This document shows, in pieces, positions 19,426-26,867 of a stretch of 32,034 bases of DNA; the first letter of the stretch is position 1, and each line of letters opens with the position of its first letter. The DNA lies in the NCBI GenBank assembly GCA_051155755.1, contig DAXETY010000153.1, positions 1-32,034 of the forward strand, written 5' to 3'. Made by a program: the position numbers and the translations under genes. This stretch comes from DAXETY01 sp051155755. Its GTDB lineage: Bacteria; Desulfobacterota; Desulfobacteria; Desulfobacterales; SG8-13. The notes beneath the pieces were generated by a model. That model was not told the origin of the DNA. It did not search any database and saw nothing but the letters and a program-made list of their open reading frames with translations.

Positions 19426-20616
19426 GTGACCGGCGACGCATTACCCGCGCGGGCGGGACAGGCCAGAACGAACGGTATCGGCCTTTATATTCACGTGCCT
19501 TTCTGCGTGCGCAAATGCCGCTACTGCGACTTTTATTCGATTTGCGACCTCTCGCTGGTGCCGCGTTTTACGGCGGCCCTGCAGCGCGAAATCTCCGCTC
19601 AAAGCCAACAGTGTCATACAATTGTTGACACGGTTTATTTCGGTGGCGGCACCCCCTCACTGCTAACGCCCAGAACCATCGAAGCACTGCTGAACAAAAT
19701 CCACAGCTGCTTTCATTTGACACCCGATGCGGAAATCACCCTGGAGGTCAATCCCGGGACCGTCGACGCCGCGCAGTTGGACGCCTATCGCCGGATCGGC
19801 CTCAATCGTCTGAGCGTCGGAGTGCAGTCTTTTCATCCGGATGAACTCAAGCTTCTCGGCCGGCTGCACACCGCGAACCAATCCCGGCAGCTGCTGCACC
19901 GGGCCCGCAGCGCCGGTTTCGAGAACATCGGCATCGACTTGATCTATGCCATTCCCGGACAGACGCCGGCGCGATGGAAAGCCACGCTGGCAGCAGCGCT
20001 GGATTTCTCGCCGGAGCACCTTTCCTGCTACGGGCTCACCTTCGAAGCGGGCACGCCGCTGGCAGCGGACCGCGACAGGGGCCGCATCGTCCCGGTGGCC
20101 GACCCGGTCACGGCGGCATTGTATCGGACTCTGATCGCGGAACTGCGCAGCGCCGGTTACCACCAGTACGAAGTCTCCAATTTCTGCCGACAGCCGCAGC
20201 TGGCATCCCGCCACAATCTGAAGTACTGGAATTTTAAACCCTACCTGGGGTTGGGACCCGCCGCCCATTCTTTTGTGCCGCCGGAGCGGTGCTGGAACCC
20301 CTCCGACATCGCAGCCTACCTGCAGGCCCTGGAAAGCGGGGCGGCTCCGGTTGCAGGCTGTGAAACGCTTTCCCGGGACCAGGCTATGGTCGAAGCCGTC
20401 TATCTGGGTCTGCGGCAGACCCCGGGCATCGATCCGGAACACTTCCGGCAGCGTTTCCAAGCCGATTTCGATCATCTGTTCGGGGCATTGACACGGCGGT
20501 TTCGCTCCCGGGGATTGATGACTTTCAACGCCGGCCGCTGGGCGTTGACGCTCGAAGGGATGCTGTTGCTGGATCACATCGCCGCCGAGATGGTCGCCTG
20601 CCTGCCGGATGAATAA
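19426..20616 (+). CDS. hemW: HemW-like radical SAM protein (heme chaperone / putative coproporphyrinogen III oxidase)
   Basis: A radical SAM protein of the HemN/HemW family. HemW proteins bind heme and are thought to pass it to membrane haemoproteins; many are mis-annotated as oxygen-independent coproporphyrinogen oxidases. The 396-residue product has the cluster motif with Cys27, Cys31 and Cys34 (HVPFCVRKCRYCDF), YFGGGTPSLL, EVNPGTVD, RLSVGVQSF, IGIDLIYAIPGQT, YGLTFEAGTPL and YEVSNF. It lacks the extra N-terminal region of true HemN, which favours HemW. The GTG start lies 3 bases after the HIT gene; the ribosome site is weak. It is convergent with selB, with only 24 bases between stops. Confidence 0.9.
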   Translation: MTGDALPARAGQARTNGIGLYIHVPFCVRKCRYCDFYSICDLSLVPRFTAALQREISAQSQQCHTIVDTVYFGGGTPSLLTPRTIEALLNKIHSCFHLTPDAEITLEVNPGTVDAAQLDAYRRIGLNRLSVGVQSFHPDELKLLGRLHTANQSRQLLHRARSAGFENIGIDLIYAIPGQTPARWKATLAAALDFSPEHLSCYGLTFEAGTPLAADRDRGRIVPVADPVTAALYRTLIAELRSAGYHQYEVSNFCRQPQLASRHNLKYWNFKPYLGLGPAAHSFVPPERCWNPSDIAAYLQALESGAAPVAGCETLSRDQAMVEAVYLGLRQTPGIDPEHFRQRFQADFDHLFGALTRRFRSRGLMTFNAGRWALTLEGMLLLDHIAAEMVACLPDE

Positions 20617-20640
20617 CCGGCAATCGTTGCGGTGTAACGG

Positions 20641-22557
20641 TTATCCGGATGTTTTGCGCAGCTTGCGGATGTCGCCGATACGGATGGTGACGTTCTGGGC
20701 GTCGAAGTGTTCGATCAGAGGGATGAGGTATTTGCGCGAGACGCCGGTCATTTCCTTGAACTGCGGGGTGGAAAGTTCTCCGTGCGCGGTGAGAAATTCC
20801 ACCAGCCGTTTCTTGAGGTCCTGTATCGCTGCCGCATCGAAATACAGATCTTCTTTGACCTTGACCAGTTTGCCTTCTTCGACCAGCAGCATCAGAACGT
20901 CTTTGGCCCGGTTCGGATCGGAATCGAGCTGGCGGCTCAGCTCTCGAAAATAGGGCGGCTGGAGTCCGCTGGTTTCATAGGCGGATTGGATTTTTTCGCG
21001 CAGGTCTTCCTGGTCGGCGCCCAGGGCGACCTCGTGGGAAGCCAGGCGCACGGTGTCCTCGGATGCCTCGATCTGGTTTTCCTTGAGCATCTGCTGCATC
21101 AACAGATTGAACAGTTTCGGATTCAGCACGGGAGGCAGTTTGGATTTGAGTTCCTCTTTGGGCATGCCGGCCTTCAATGGAGAGCGCCGATGGTAGGCCT
21201 CCAGGTTCTGCAGCAGTTCATGGCGTAGTTGCTGAAAAGCGCTCTGATGAAGATACAGGCGGGATTCGCGGTCCACCAGGAGGATCTCCTGCCGGGAAAG
21301 CAGGTTTTGCAGGATCTGGTCGAGTTTTTTCTCGGAGATGTTGGCCATGATGACCAACTCGGCCAAAGATGCGCCCTGGAACCCTTTTTGTTGCACGCAG
21401 TAATCCACCAACGCTTCGGGCGCCAGAGCGGCGATTTTTTGAAGTCCCTGAACCGTTTCCTTTCGGAAGCGTTTGTGCTTGGCGGGCACCGGGTTCAGCA
21501 CCTGGCCTCCGCCGATGGTGCGCACCGGAGAATAGCTGCGGATTACGTAGCGATCGTCTTTCACCAGTGCCACCGGTGCATCCAGCCGCAGTTGGGCCAC
21601 AGTGGCCTCTCCGGGCGCCAGTTCGTCATGGTCGAGCAGCATGAGGTTCCCCAGCACCTCGCTGGTGCCGGTGTGGAAGCGGACCTGTTGCCGGTTTTTC
21701 AGCGGTCTTTTGTTGCTCTTGAGATATTGCAGGTCCACGTCGACCATGTAGCTGGAAATCAATGTTGCCGGATGGGCCAGTACTTCGCCGCGGTTGATGG
21801 CGGTTTTCTCCAGGCCCTGCAGGTTGATGGCCGTGCGTTGTCCGGCCTCGGCCGCATTGACGGCGGCATTGTGGACCTGGATGCCGCGCACTTTCGAAGT
21901 GATGCCCGAGGGATAAAAGACCACCGCATCACCGACCTGAACGCGCCCGGAAATCAGGGATCCGGTGATGACGGTGCCGAACCCGCGCATGGTGAACACC
22001 CGGTCCACCGGAAGTCGGAACAGGCTCGAGCGGATCCGCTCCGGAAGATCGCGGCAAAGGGTGTCCAGGGTTTCCAGAAACCGGTCCAGTCCCTGCCCTT
22101 TGGTGGAAGAGACCGCCACGATGGGCGCATTGTCCAGAAAAGTGCCGACGGTAAAATCGCGCACGTCTTCCATGGCCAGCTCGAGCCATTCCTCGTCGAC
22201 CAGGTCGGTTTTGGTCAGCACGACGAAACCGTGCTGAATCCCCAGCAGCGTGCAGATTTCCATGTGCTCGCGCGTTTGGGGCATCACCCCCTCATCGGCT
22301 GCGATCACCATTGCGACGATATCGATGCCGGTAGCACCGGCCACCATGTTTTTGACGAATTTTTCATGCCCCGGGACGTCCACGATGCCCAATTGCAGGC
22401 CGTTGGGCAGCGTCAGTGAAGCAAATCCCAATTCGATGGTAATCCCCCGCCGCTTTTCTTCCTTCAAGCGGTCGGTGTCCGTGCCCGTGACTGCGCGGAT
22501 CAATGAAGTCTTTCCATGGTCGATGTGGCCGGCGGTGCCGAGGATAATCGGTTTCAA
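20641..22557 (-). CDS. selB: Selenocysteine-specific translation elongation factor SelB
   Basis: SelB carries Sec-tRNA to UGA codons marked by a SECIS hairpin. The 638-residue product has a GTPase domain with G1 GHIDHGKT (residues 10-17), DRLKEEKRRGITIELGFA (switch I), DVPGHE (G3) and TKTD (G4), then EF-Tu-like domains 2 and 3 (VFTMRGFGTVITGSL), and a C-terminal half of winged helices that read the SECIS. The start is a TTG directly before KPIILGTAGHIDHGK, with AGGAG 9 bases upstream; no ATG fits. The selA and selC genes and any selenoprotein gene are not in the window. A small membrane-protein gene with a good promoter lies just upstream and may share the transcript. Confidence 0.95.
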   Translation of the reverse strand: MKPIILGTAGHIDHGKTSLIRAVTGTDTDRLKEEKRRGITIELGFASLTLPNGLQLGIVDVPGHEKFVKNMVAGATGIDIVAMVIAADEGVMPQTREHMEICTLLGIQHGFVVLTKTDLVDEEWLELAMEDVRDFTVGTFLDNAPIVAVSSTKGQGLDRFLETLDTLCRDLPERIRSSLFRLPVDRVFTMRGFGTVITGSLISGRVQVGDAVVFYPSGITSKVRGIQVHNAAVNAAEAGQRTAINLQGLEKTAINRGEVLAHPATLISSYMVDVDLQYLKSNKRPLKNRQQVRFHTGTSEVLGNLMLLDHDELAPGEATVAQLRLDAPVALVKDDRYVIRSYSPVRTIGGGQVLNPVPAKHKRFRKETVQGLQKIAALAPEALVDYCVQQKGFQGASLAELVIMANISEKKLDQILQNLLSRQEILLVDRESRLYLHQSAFQQLRHELLQNLEAYHRRSPLKAGMPKEELKSKLPPVLNPKLFNLLMQQMLKENQIEASEDTVRLASHEVALGADQEDLREKIQSAYETSGLQPPYFRELSRQLDSDPNRAKDVLMLLVEEGKLVKVKEDLYFDAAAIQDLKKRLVEFLTAHGELSTPQFKEMTGVSRKYLIPLIEHFDAQNVTIRIGDIRKLRKTSG

Positions 22558-22700
22558 CCTATTGGCTCCTGAACAGTTCCTGTTGTGGGTCGCATGATCG
22601 AAGGATTTGGACCAGGCATGCAACGCGATGAATCGTCTGACCCTTTCCACCACCGGCATTGAACCAATGGAGTTTTTGAGGGTTCGTTTCGGCAGCGGGA

Positions 22701-22874
22701 TTATCGCCGCTTGCGGTGTCGAAGATACTCGGCAAAATAGGCCAGCCCCACCATAATTACGGCCAGTCCGATCACATAGCCAATGGCCACCTCGCCGAAC
22801 CACATGCGTGTGGCGATAACAGCAAACACCACTCCGAGAATGGCGCGTATGACAAACAGTTGAAATGCGGACAT
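22701..22874 (-). CDS. Small hydrophobic membrane protein (57 residues), unknown function
   Basis: The reading frame gives 57 residues beginning MSAFQLFVIRAILG and ending in a basic tail (EYLRHRKRR). Two membrane segments are evident (about 5-21 and 29-47), separated by TRMWFGE; the positive tail suggests that the C-terminus stays inside. GGGGGA lies about 8 bases before the ATG and a promoter with perfect spacing stands 38 bases further up, so the gene is well supported despite its size. I do not recognise the family. It precedes selB by about 140 bases on the same strand. Confidence 0.72.
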   Translation of the reverse strand: MSAFQLFVIRAILGVVFAVIATRMWFGEVAIGYVIGLAVIMVGLAYFAEYLRHRKRR

Positions 22875-22911
22875 TGGCGGGATTCCCCCACGGCGTTTTT
22901 AAAACTGTTCT

Positions 22912-22940
22912 GTTATAGTAACGGAACCCCGCGGCGTCAA
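22912..22940 (-). promoter_or_regulatory. Sigma-70 promoter for the 57-residue gene and probably selB
   Basis: On the - strand TTGACG, exactly 17 bases, TATAAC. Both boxes are close to consensus. It is the only good promoter upstream of selB. Confidence 0.75.
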
Positions 22941-23024
22941 CTCCCGGATGGACCGCAAAACAGTCGGGTGCATCGTCGGCGTGCGCGGAGGGGCAAGGCC
23001 GAACCGAAAACCGAAGTTTTCCTC

Positions 23025-23053
23025 TTGAATTGCAAAACGGCTTCTGGTAAGAA
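23025..23053 (+). promoter_or_regulatory. Probable promoter of the tRNA pair
   Basis: TTGAAT, 17 bases, TAAGAA, ending about 18 bases before tRNA-His. The -10 box is weak, but distance and orientation are right for a tRNA operon. Confidence 0.45.
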
Positions 23054-23071
23054 AATAAAGTTTCCCATATG

Positions 23072-23144
<73 letters not shown>

Positions 23145-23147
<3 letters not shown>

Positions 23148-23199
23148 AACCATTCTCCCCGGTTTCCGATGGTACTGAAAACCGGGGAGAATGGTTTGG
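23145..23199. repeat. 21-bp perfect inverted repeat between the two tRNA genes
   Basis: Arms 23145-23165 and 23179-23199 are perfectly complementary over 21 bp, with a 13-base loop. The left arm begins with the CCA end of tRNA-His. In the precursor RNA this would form a very stable hairpin joined to the tRNA 3' end. It may guide processing or be a relict insertion. It is not a terminator for the pair, since no T-run follows and tRNA-Arg lies 13 bases beyond. Confidence 0.85.
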
Positions 23200-23212
23200 A
23201 AGCAAAGATCTT

Positions 23213-23289
<77 letters not shown>

Positions 23290-23295
23290 GTAAAT

Positions 23296-23329
23296 ACAAG
23301 GAGTTACGCTGAAAGCCGTAACTCCTTGT
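23296..23329 (+). terminator. Hairpin after tRNA-Arg, probable terminator
   Basis: A 13-bp perfect stem (ACAAGGAGTTACG and its complement) with an 8-base loop starts 7 bases after the CCA end and is followed by TATTG. The T-run is poor, but place and strength suit the end of the tRNA operon. Confidence 0.65.
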
Positions 23330-23381
23330 TATTGATAATCTGCTATTCTCCGGTATTTGCCTGGCTTTTTTACCTCAATTT

Positions 23382-23537
23382 TTGATGTAGTCGTAAAAAG
23401 TCCCAATAGATTCAAATCTGCCATTCCCGCGCAGACGGAAATCTAGAAATCTTAGTTATTACAGTTTGTTAAACTCGAGATCCCCGCCTGCGCGGGGATG
23501 ACACACGGTTAAAACGGACTTTTTACGATTCCATCAA
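23382..23537. mobile_element. MITE-like element with 22-bp terminal inverted repeats
   Basis: Left end 23382-23403 and right end 23516-23537 match as inverted repeats in 20 of 22 positions; the inner 13 (TCGTAAAAAGTCC) are perfect. The 112-base interior has no gene but contains an imperfect palindrome pair (ATTCCCGCGCAG... and CCGCCTGCGCGGGGAT). Small size, long terminal repeats and no coding capacity fit a miniature inverted-repeat element moved by a transposase encoded elsewhere. It sits at the edge of a truncated dehydrogenase gene. No clear target duplication was seen. Confidence 0.7.
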
Positions 23538-23555
23538 TTTTTGAACGCTACCAAT

Positions 23556-24092
23556 TCATCGTGCCGTATCGTGCAGCAGTCCCCGTTCTCCCAGATTGCC
23601 ATATCTGTGGTAGTTGTCGCAGATGCTTTGTTCCTGGAAATATTGCAACAGCTCGAGGCGTCCCTCCATGAACACCTTTGCCCTCGAGATATAAAAGCCC
23701 GTTTGGGCCGCTTTCTCCCAAACGGCGGCGGGTACGCGGTCGGAAGACGCATAACGCAGCCGTTGAACTTTCGGCATATATTCAATCAACTCCGAATCAG
23801 TCTGGCGCAACACCGGCGTGTCGCCGACGATCCGTCTGCCTTCCCTGCCATACAGGAAGCCGGTGACGCGGTTGTTTAAATCTGACGGAACACTGATCAC
23901 CAGATCGCATCCCGATATTTTTGCGGCGGCGATTCTTCCCAGTGCATCGAACAGGCTGTCATCCTCGTGGAGCCGGACCAAAACGGTGCCGACCGGAAGA
24001 TAGCGCAGGATGTTATCCTGGCCGCGAAGGTGAAAATAATCTTTTTCCTGTGAGAACTCCTGTTCAAAGTTGTAGATGTAGCTTTTGATCGC
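23556..24092 (-). pseudogene. C-terminal fragment of a proline / P5C (aldehyde) dehydrogenase
   Basis: About 178 codons are open and read like the end of the large deltaproteobacterial L-glutamate semialdehyde dehydrogenase (RocA/PutA-like): QDNILRYLPVGTVLVRLHEDDSLFDALGRIAAAKISGCDLVISVP, VGDTPVLRQTDSELIEYMP and ELLQYFQEQSICDNYHRYGNLGERG. The NAD-binding and catalytic parts of this enzyme are absent. The fragment begins abruptly next to the triplicated 16-bp motif and ends close to the MITE-like element. I read it as a truncated remnant. An internal TTG could start a 141-residue product, but it would have no catalytic Cys/Glu pair. Confidence 0.75.
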
Positions 24093-24098
24093 CTGTGT

Positions 24099-24158
24099 TC
24101 TTATTGGGGTCGGGCCAAAAATCTTATTGGGGTCGGGATAAATCTTATTGGGGTCGGG
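24099..24158 (+). repeat. Three tandem copies of a 16-bp motif
   Basis: TCTTATTGGGGTCGGG occurs at 24099-24114, 24122-24137 and 24143-24158, i.e. with steps of 23 and 21 bases. The first and third copies continue with CCAA. They lie at the breakpoint of the truncated dehydrogenase. They could be short transposon-derived (REP-like) repeats; no transposase is present. Confidence 0.75.
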
Positions 24159-24429
24159 CCAAGATAAGATATTGAAAACATTTTTAATATAGGTTCAAAA
24201 TCAGCCTTTTTCGGGGCTATATCTTTGTTTTTGAGGCTAAAAACGGCCGTATAGCCGCAAAAACGACCCAGCTTCCTTTTGAGGAAAGATTGATGAAGGT
24301 GGGCGTTTCCACGGGCGGGCTTGTTTATAAAATCTCGGTTCGAGGCATCGAAATCCTTGCCATTTCAAAGAATACATTCCTCCAAGCCCCTGATTGGTTG
24401 AACGAATCTGCGAGAATCCAGATCCATCT
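24159..24429. other. A/T-rich gap between two remnants
   Basis: About 270 bases without a supported gene. It holds a 7-bp inverted pair GGCTATA/TATAGCC around a 28-base loop near 24216-24260, within a stretch rich in A and T runs. A + frame from 24290 has no recognisable product. The base composition differs from the coding DNA around it, which suggests insertion debris. Confidence 0.4.
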
Positions 24430-25062
24430 TCAGCGCATCATCCCACCTTCCTTCAACCACAGGGACAGGGCCCGGCGCAGTTTTTCTTCTTTGAATCCCG
24501 CAATGACTTCCCAGTTTACAGTTATGGTTGGAAACAAGACGGACGGATTGAGGCTGCACAAGCGGCGCATCACTTCGTTGCATTCTTCACGGATCGGAAG
24601 GTCCCCGTAGACGATGCGGAAATCAATTTGATGCTGCCAGAGAAAATTTTTGGCATCCCGGGGTCCGAATCGCTTCCAGGGTCTTCTCGGCCACAGCGCG
24701 CACGGAGGGTCCATCCACGACCTCTCCCATTGCGAGGGCAATGTCGACGAAATGTTCCATTTTGAGACCATGTCGAAGCGCTGGACATGCCGCATCAGAA
24801 TAACGTTGCAGACGTCGTGGGGCAGGTCACAGCCGTTTTGCTTACAGAGATCCAGCCCCTTGTGAACATTGGTATCGGTGGGGTTGGGCTGTGTCTTGTC
24901 GTAGACTACCGGCTCGACTTCGCAATCCCGGCGGATGACTTCGACCACCTGGTCGGGGATGCCTGAATCAATGATGCCCTTGTCGGTGCAGGCATAGGGC
25001 TTTTGGGCCCCCAGGGTTCGGATCTGCTTTCCGATTTTCCCAGTAGACACCGATGCCATCAA
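24430..25062 (-). pseudogene. Decayed iron-type alcohol dehydrogenase joined to a glutaredoxin-like remnant
   Basis: The frame is open for 210 codons but is a mosaic. The first part (KIGKQIRTLGAQKPYACTDKGIIDSGIPDQV...YDKTQPNPTDTNVHKGL) is the N-terminal region of a group III iron alcohol dehydrogenase, with the usual start region before KIGKQ shortened. After KQNGCDL it jumps straight to PHDVCNVILMRHVQRFDM, so the GGGS cofactor region and metal ligands between them, roughly 150 or more residues, are missing. A one-base slip near 24760 then moves the next ADH part (MEHFVDIALAMGEVVDGPSVRAVAEKTLEAI) into another frame. From about 24660 the original frame reads a glutaredoxin-like C-terminus (DAKNFLWQHQIDFRIVY...LNPSVLFPTITVNWEVIAGFKEEKL), cut just where the CxxC active site should be. 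Neither enzyme can work. Confidence 0.75.
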
Positions 25063-25285
25063 TGTGACGGTGGCGATTTAAAAACCGTAGGCTTGTTCCT
25101 ATGCTGCCATGGAGACCTCCTTGGGTTGAAATAAATTGGACCGATATCGTTTTGACATTTGCCCGATTCTTATGGCAACTTGCAGGCTATGGGTTGCCAC
25201 GGGACGCTTCAGGAAATCGTGGATTTCAGGTGATCGATCGAAATTACTTGCCGACCTGGTCTTCGGGCTTGACAACGGGGCTTCC

Positions 25286-25441
25286 GAGTTGCCGTTTCAG
25301 ACCCTGGCCGAAATCGAGTTGGAGCACATTTGGAAGGTACTCGACCATGTGAGCGGCTATAGAGCCGAGGCAGCCAAAATACTGGGGATCGGGCGCAAGA
25401 CCCTTTATCGCAGGATAAAGGAATTAAACCTGGAGCCTTGA
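25286..25441 (+). pseudogene. DNA-binding tail of an NtrC-type sigma-54 regulator (remnant)
   Basis: The last 51 codons read ELPFQTLAEIELEHIWKVLDHVSGYRAEAAKILGIGRKTLYRRIKELNLEP, a typical Fis-type helix-turn-helix that ends NtrC-family response regulators. The AAA+ sigma-54 domain (GAFTGA and Walker motifs) and receiver are absent. The open frame extends left to 25136, but without homology. It is most likely the end of a gene whose body was lost. A short free-standing Fis-like protein is a less likely option, as no ribosome site is seen. Confidence 0.7.
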
Positions 25442-25478
25442 TCGGTATTTCCATACAGAATGCTAAAAAAGGAGAAAA

Positions 25479-26012
25479 ATGATGAACAAAAAATTTATCA
25501 TGACCGCCTTCGGAAAAGATCGCCCCGGGATCGTTGCAGACGTTTCTAAGATCATCTACGAAAACGGATGCAATCTGGAAGACTCAACAATGACGCTTTT
25601 AGCGGACGAGTTTACGGTCATGCTGCTCTTTGCCGGCCAAGAGGAAGGCAGCATGGAAACCAACCTGCTGAACGATTGCCGCCGACTCGAAAAGGAAAAA
25701 GGTATCACTGCCTATCTCAAACCGCTGAGCGGTGAAAGAACAAGGCCTTCCACAGCCGTTTCGCTGCACAACATCCACGTTGAAGGGCCCGATCAGGCCG
25801 GGATCGTGTACAAGGTAAGCCGATATCTGGCCGACAACAATGTCAACATCGTCAATCTGATATCCAGGATCCTTCAAGCACCGGAAAGCGGCATGGCCAT
25901 CTACACCATGGACATAACCGTCGAATTGCCCCAAGACCTGTCGATCGACAAGATTGACAGCGGCCTTGATCGCGTCAGGGATGAACTTCTTTTGGACATT
26001 GTGGTATCCTGA
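25479..26012 (+). CDS. GcvR-like protein with two ACT domains
   Basis: A 177-residue protein with two ACT folds. The first (about 4-78) starts FIMTAFGKDRPGIVADVSKIIYENGCNLEDSTMTLLADEFTVMLLF, the second (about 94-175) HNIHVEGPDQAGIVYKVSRYLADNNVNIVNLISRI. This is the layout of GcvR, the E. coli antagonist of the glycine-cleavage activator GcvA, and of related amino-acid-sensing proteins. There is no DNA-binding domain, so it should act by protein contact or ligand sensing. GGAG lies 5 bases before the first of two adjacent ATG codons. No glycine-cleavage genes are near, so the ligand and target are unknown. Confidence 0.85.
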   Translation: MMNKKFIMTAFGKDRPGIVADVSKIIYENGCNLEDSTMTLLADEFTVMLLFAGQEEGSMETNLLNDCRRLEKEKGITAYLKPLSGERTRPSTAVSLHNIHVEGPDQAGIVYKVSRYLADNNVNIVNLISRILQAPESGMAIYTMDITVELPQDLSIDKIDSGLDRVRDELLLDIVVS

Positions 26013-26052
26013 CACTGGAATCGCAAACCTGCAAACCCGCGAAGGTGATCCA

Positions 26053-26286
26053 ATGGCCACCATCAAAGTCGTCAAAGAATATACCGTATTGGATTATCGA
26101 AATGGAACAACCAGGATCAACATTTACTTCACCGATGGCAGCTGGGATTATTACACAGATTTGAACTCGGATCGGGCGTTGCTTTTATTGGATATTTTAC
26201 GGAATGAAAAACCGGTTTTTGGGACCGAAGGCCCGGATATTCTCTGGAGCGGCCGCGAGCCGGTCGGTGAGGAGGAAGGGGCTTAG
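26053..26286 (+). CDS. Hypothetical 77-residue protein
   Basis: A short acidic protein beginning MATIKVVKEYTVLDYRNGTTRINIYFTDGSWDYYTDLNSDRALLLLDILRNEKPVFG. The alternating pattern predicts a small beta sheet followed by a helix. No membrane segment, Cys pair or known motif is visible and I do not recognise the family. AAGGTG lies 6 bases before the ATG, and the gene starts 40 bases after the GcvR-like gene and is closed by a terminator. It is probably the second gene of a two-gene transcript. Confidence 0.7.
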   Translation: MATIKVVKEYTVLDYRNGTTRINIYFTDGSWDYYTDLNSDRALLLLDILRNEKPVFGTEGPDILWSGREPVGEEEGA

Positions 26287-26326
26287 TGCGGGCGCTTCTG
26301 TACCTAGCGGAGACATTCATTGCAAG

Positions 26327-26358
26327 CGGCTGCTCTTTTCGGGAGCGGCCGTTTTTTT
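26327..26358 (+). terminator. Intrinsic terminator after the 77-residue gene
   Basis: A 9-bp stem with one G-T pair (CGGCTGCTC/GAGCGGCCG) is followed directly by seven T residues. Confidence 0.88.
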
Positions 26359-26628
26359 GAGTGGACCAGTGTTCATCCAGGGCGGAGTTCGGCGATGGCG
26401 GTTCATGTCGATGCCGTCAACCTTTCCCACCTACTCATACGCAGAGCCACCGTATGCAAGGCGACAGCGCGAAGATAGGCAATCTGTGGAAGACAGGCAT
26501 AAGTTCATCGTCCAGTCCTTTTAACCACCCTCCCCAAAAACCAGGATTTTACTTCAGGTGTTCATTGCGCCGTCGGCGCATCGGCCGGCGATTGATGGAA
26601 TTCATTCATTTTTTTTGTGTTAGAGGCG
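26359..26628. other. Gap between the terminator and the fabI promoter region
   Basis: About 270 bases without a supported gene. It contains a small hairpin GCGCCGTCGGCGC near 26568-26580. Short open frames have no ribosome site or recognisable product. Confidence 0.35.
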
Positions 26629-26657
26629 TTGTGTTGGATATGAAACGTACTTAGGAT
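26629..26657 (+). promoter_or_regulatory. Possible fabI promoter
   Basis: TTGTGT, 17 bases, TAGGAT. Both boxes are only fair. It lies after the previous terminator and about 210 bases before fabI, in an A/T-rich stretch. No FapR- or FadR-type operator was recognised. Confidence 0.35.
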
Positions 26658-26867
26658 ATTTTTTAACCTTCTATTTCCATTGATAGCATCAGGGATCGAA
26701 CCGGTTCGTCTGCATCAGACCAACAACCTGGCCCGATTCGTCGTGCGATGTTGCTTGCCCCGGACCTGCCTCAGATGTCCGCAGTGTGGATCATTCCCAC
26801 CAAAGAAGCGTTGATGATCGCATGTCAATTTCGAGTTCTGATGGAAAACATACAAAGGAGGAAACAG

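Noticed and set aside
24099..24158. CRISPR array
   Set aside because: Three short repeats with 5-7 base spacers are far from CRISPR dimensions and no cas gene is present.
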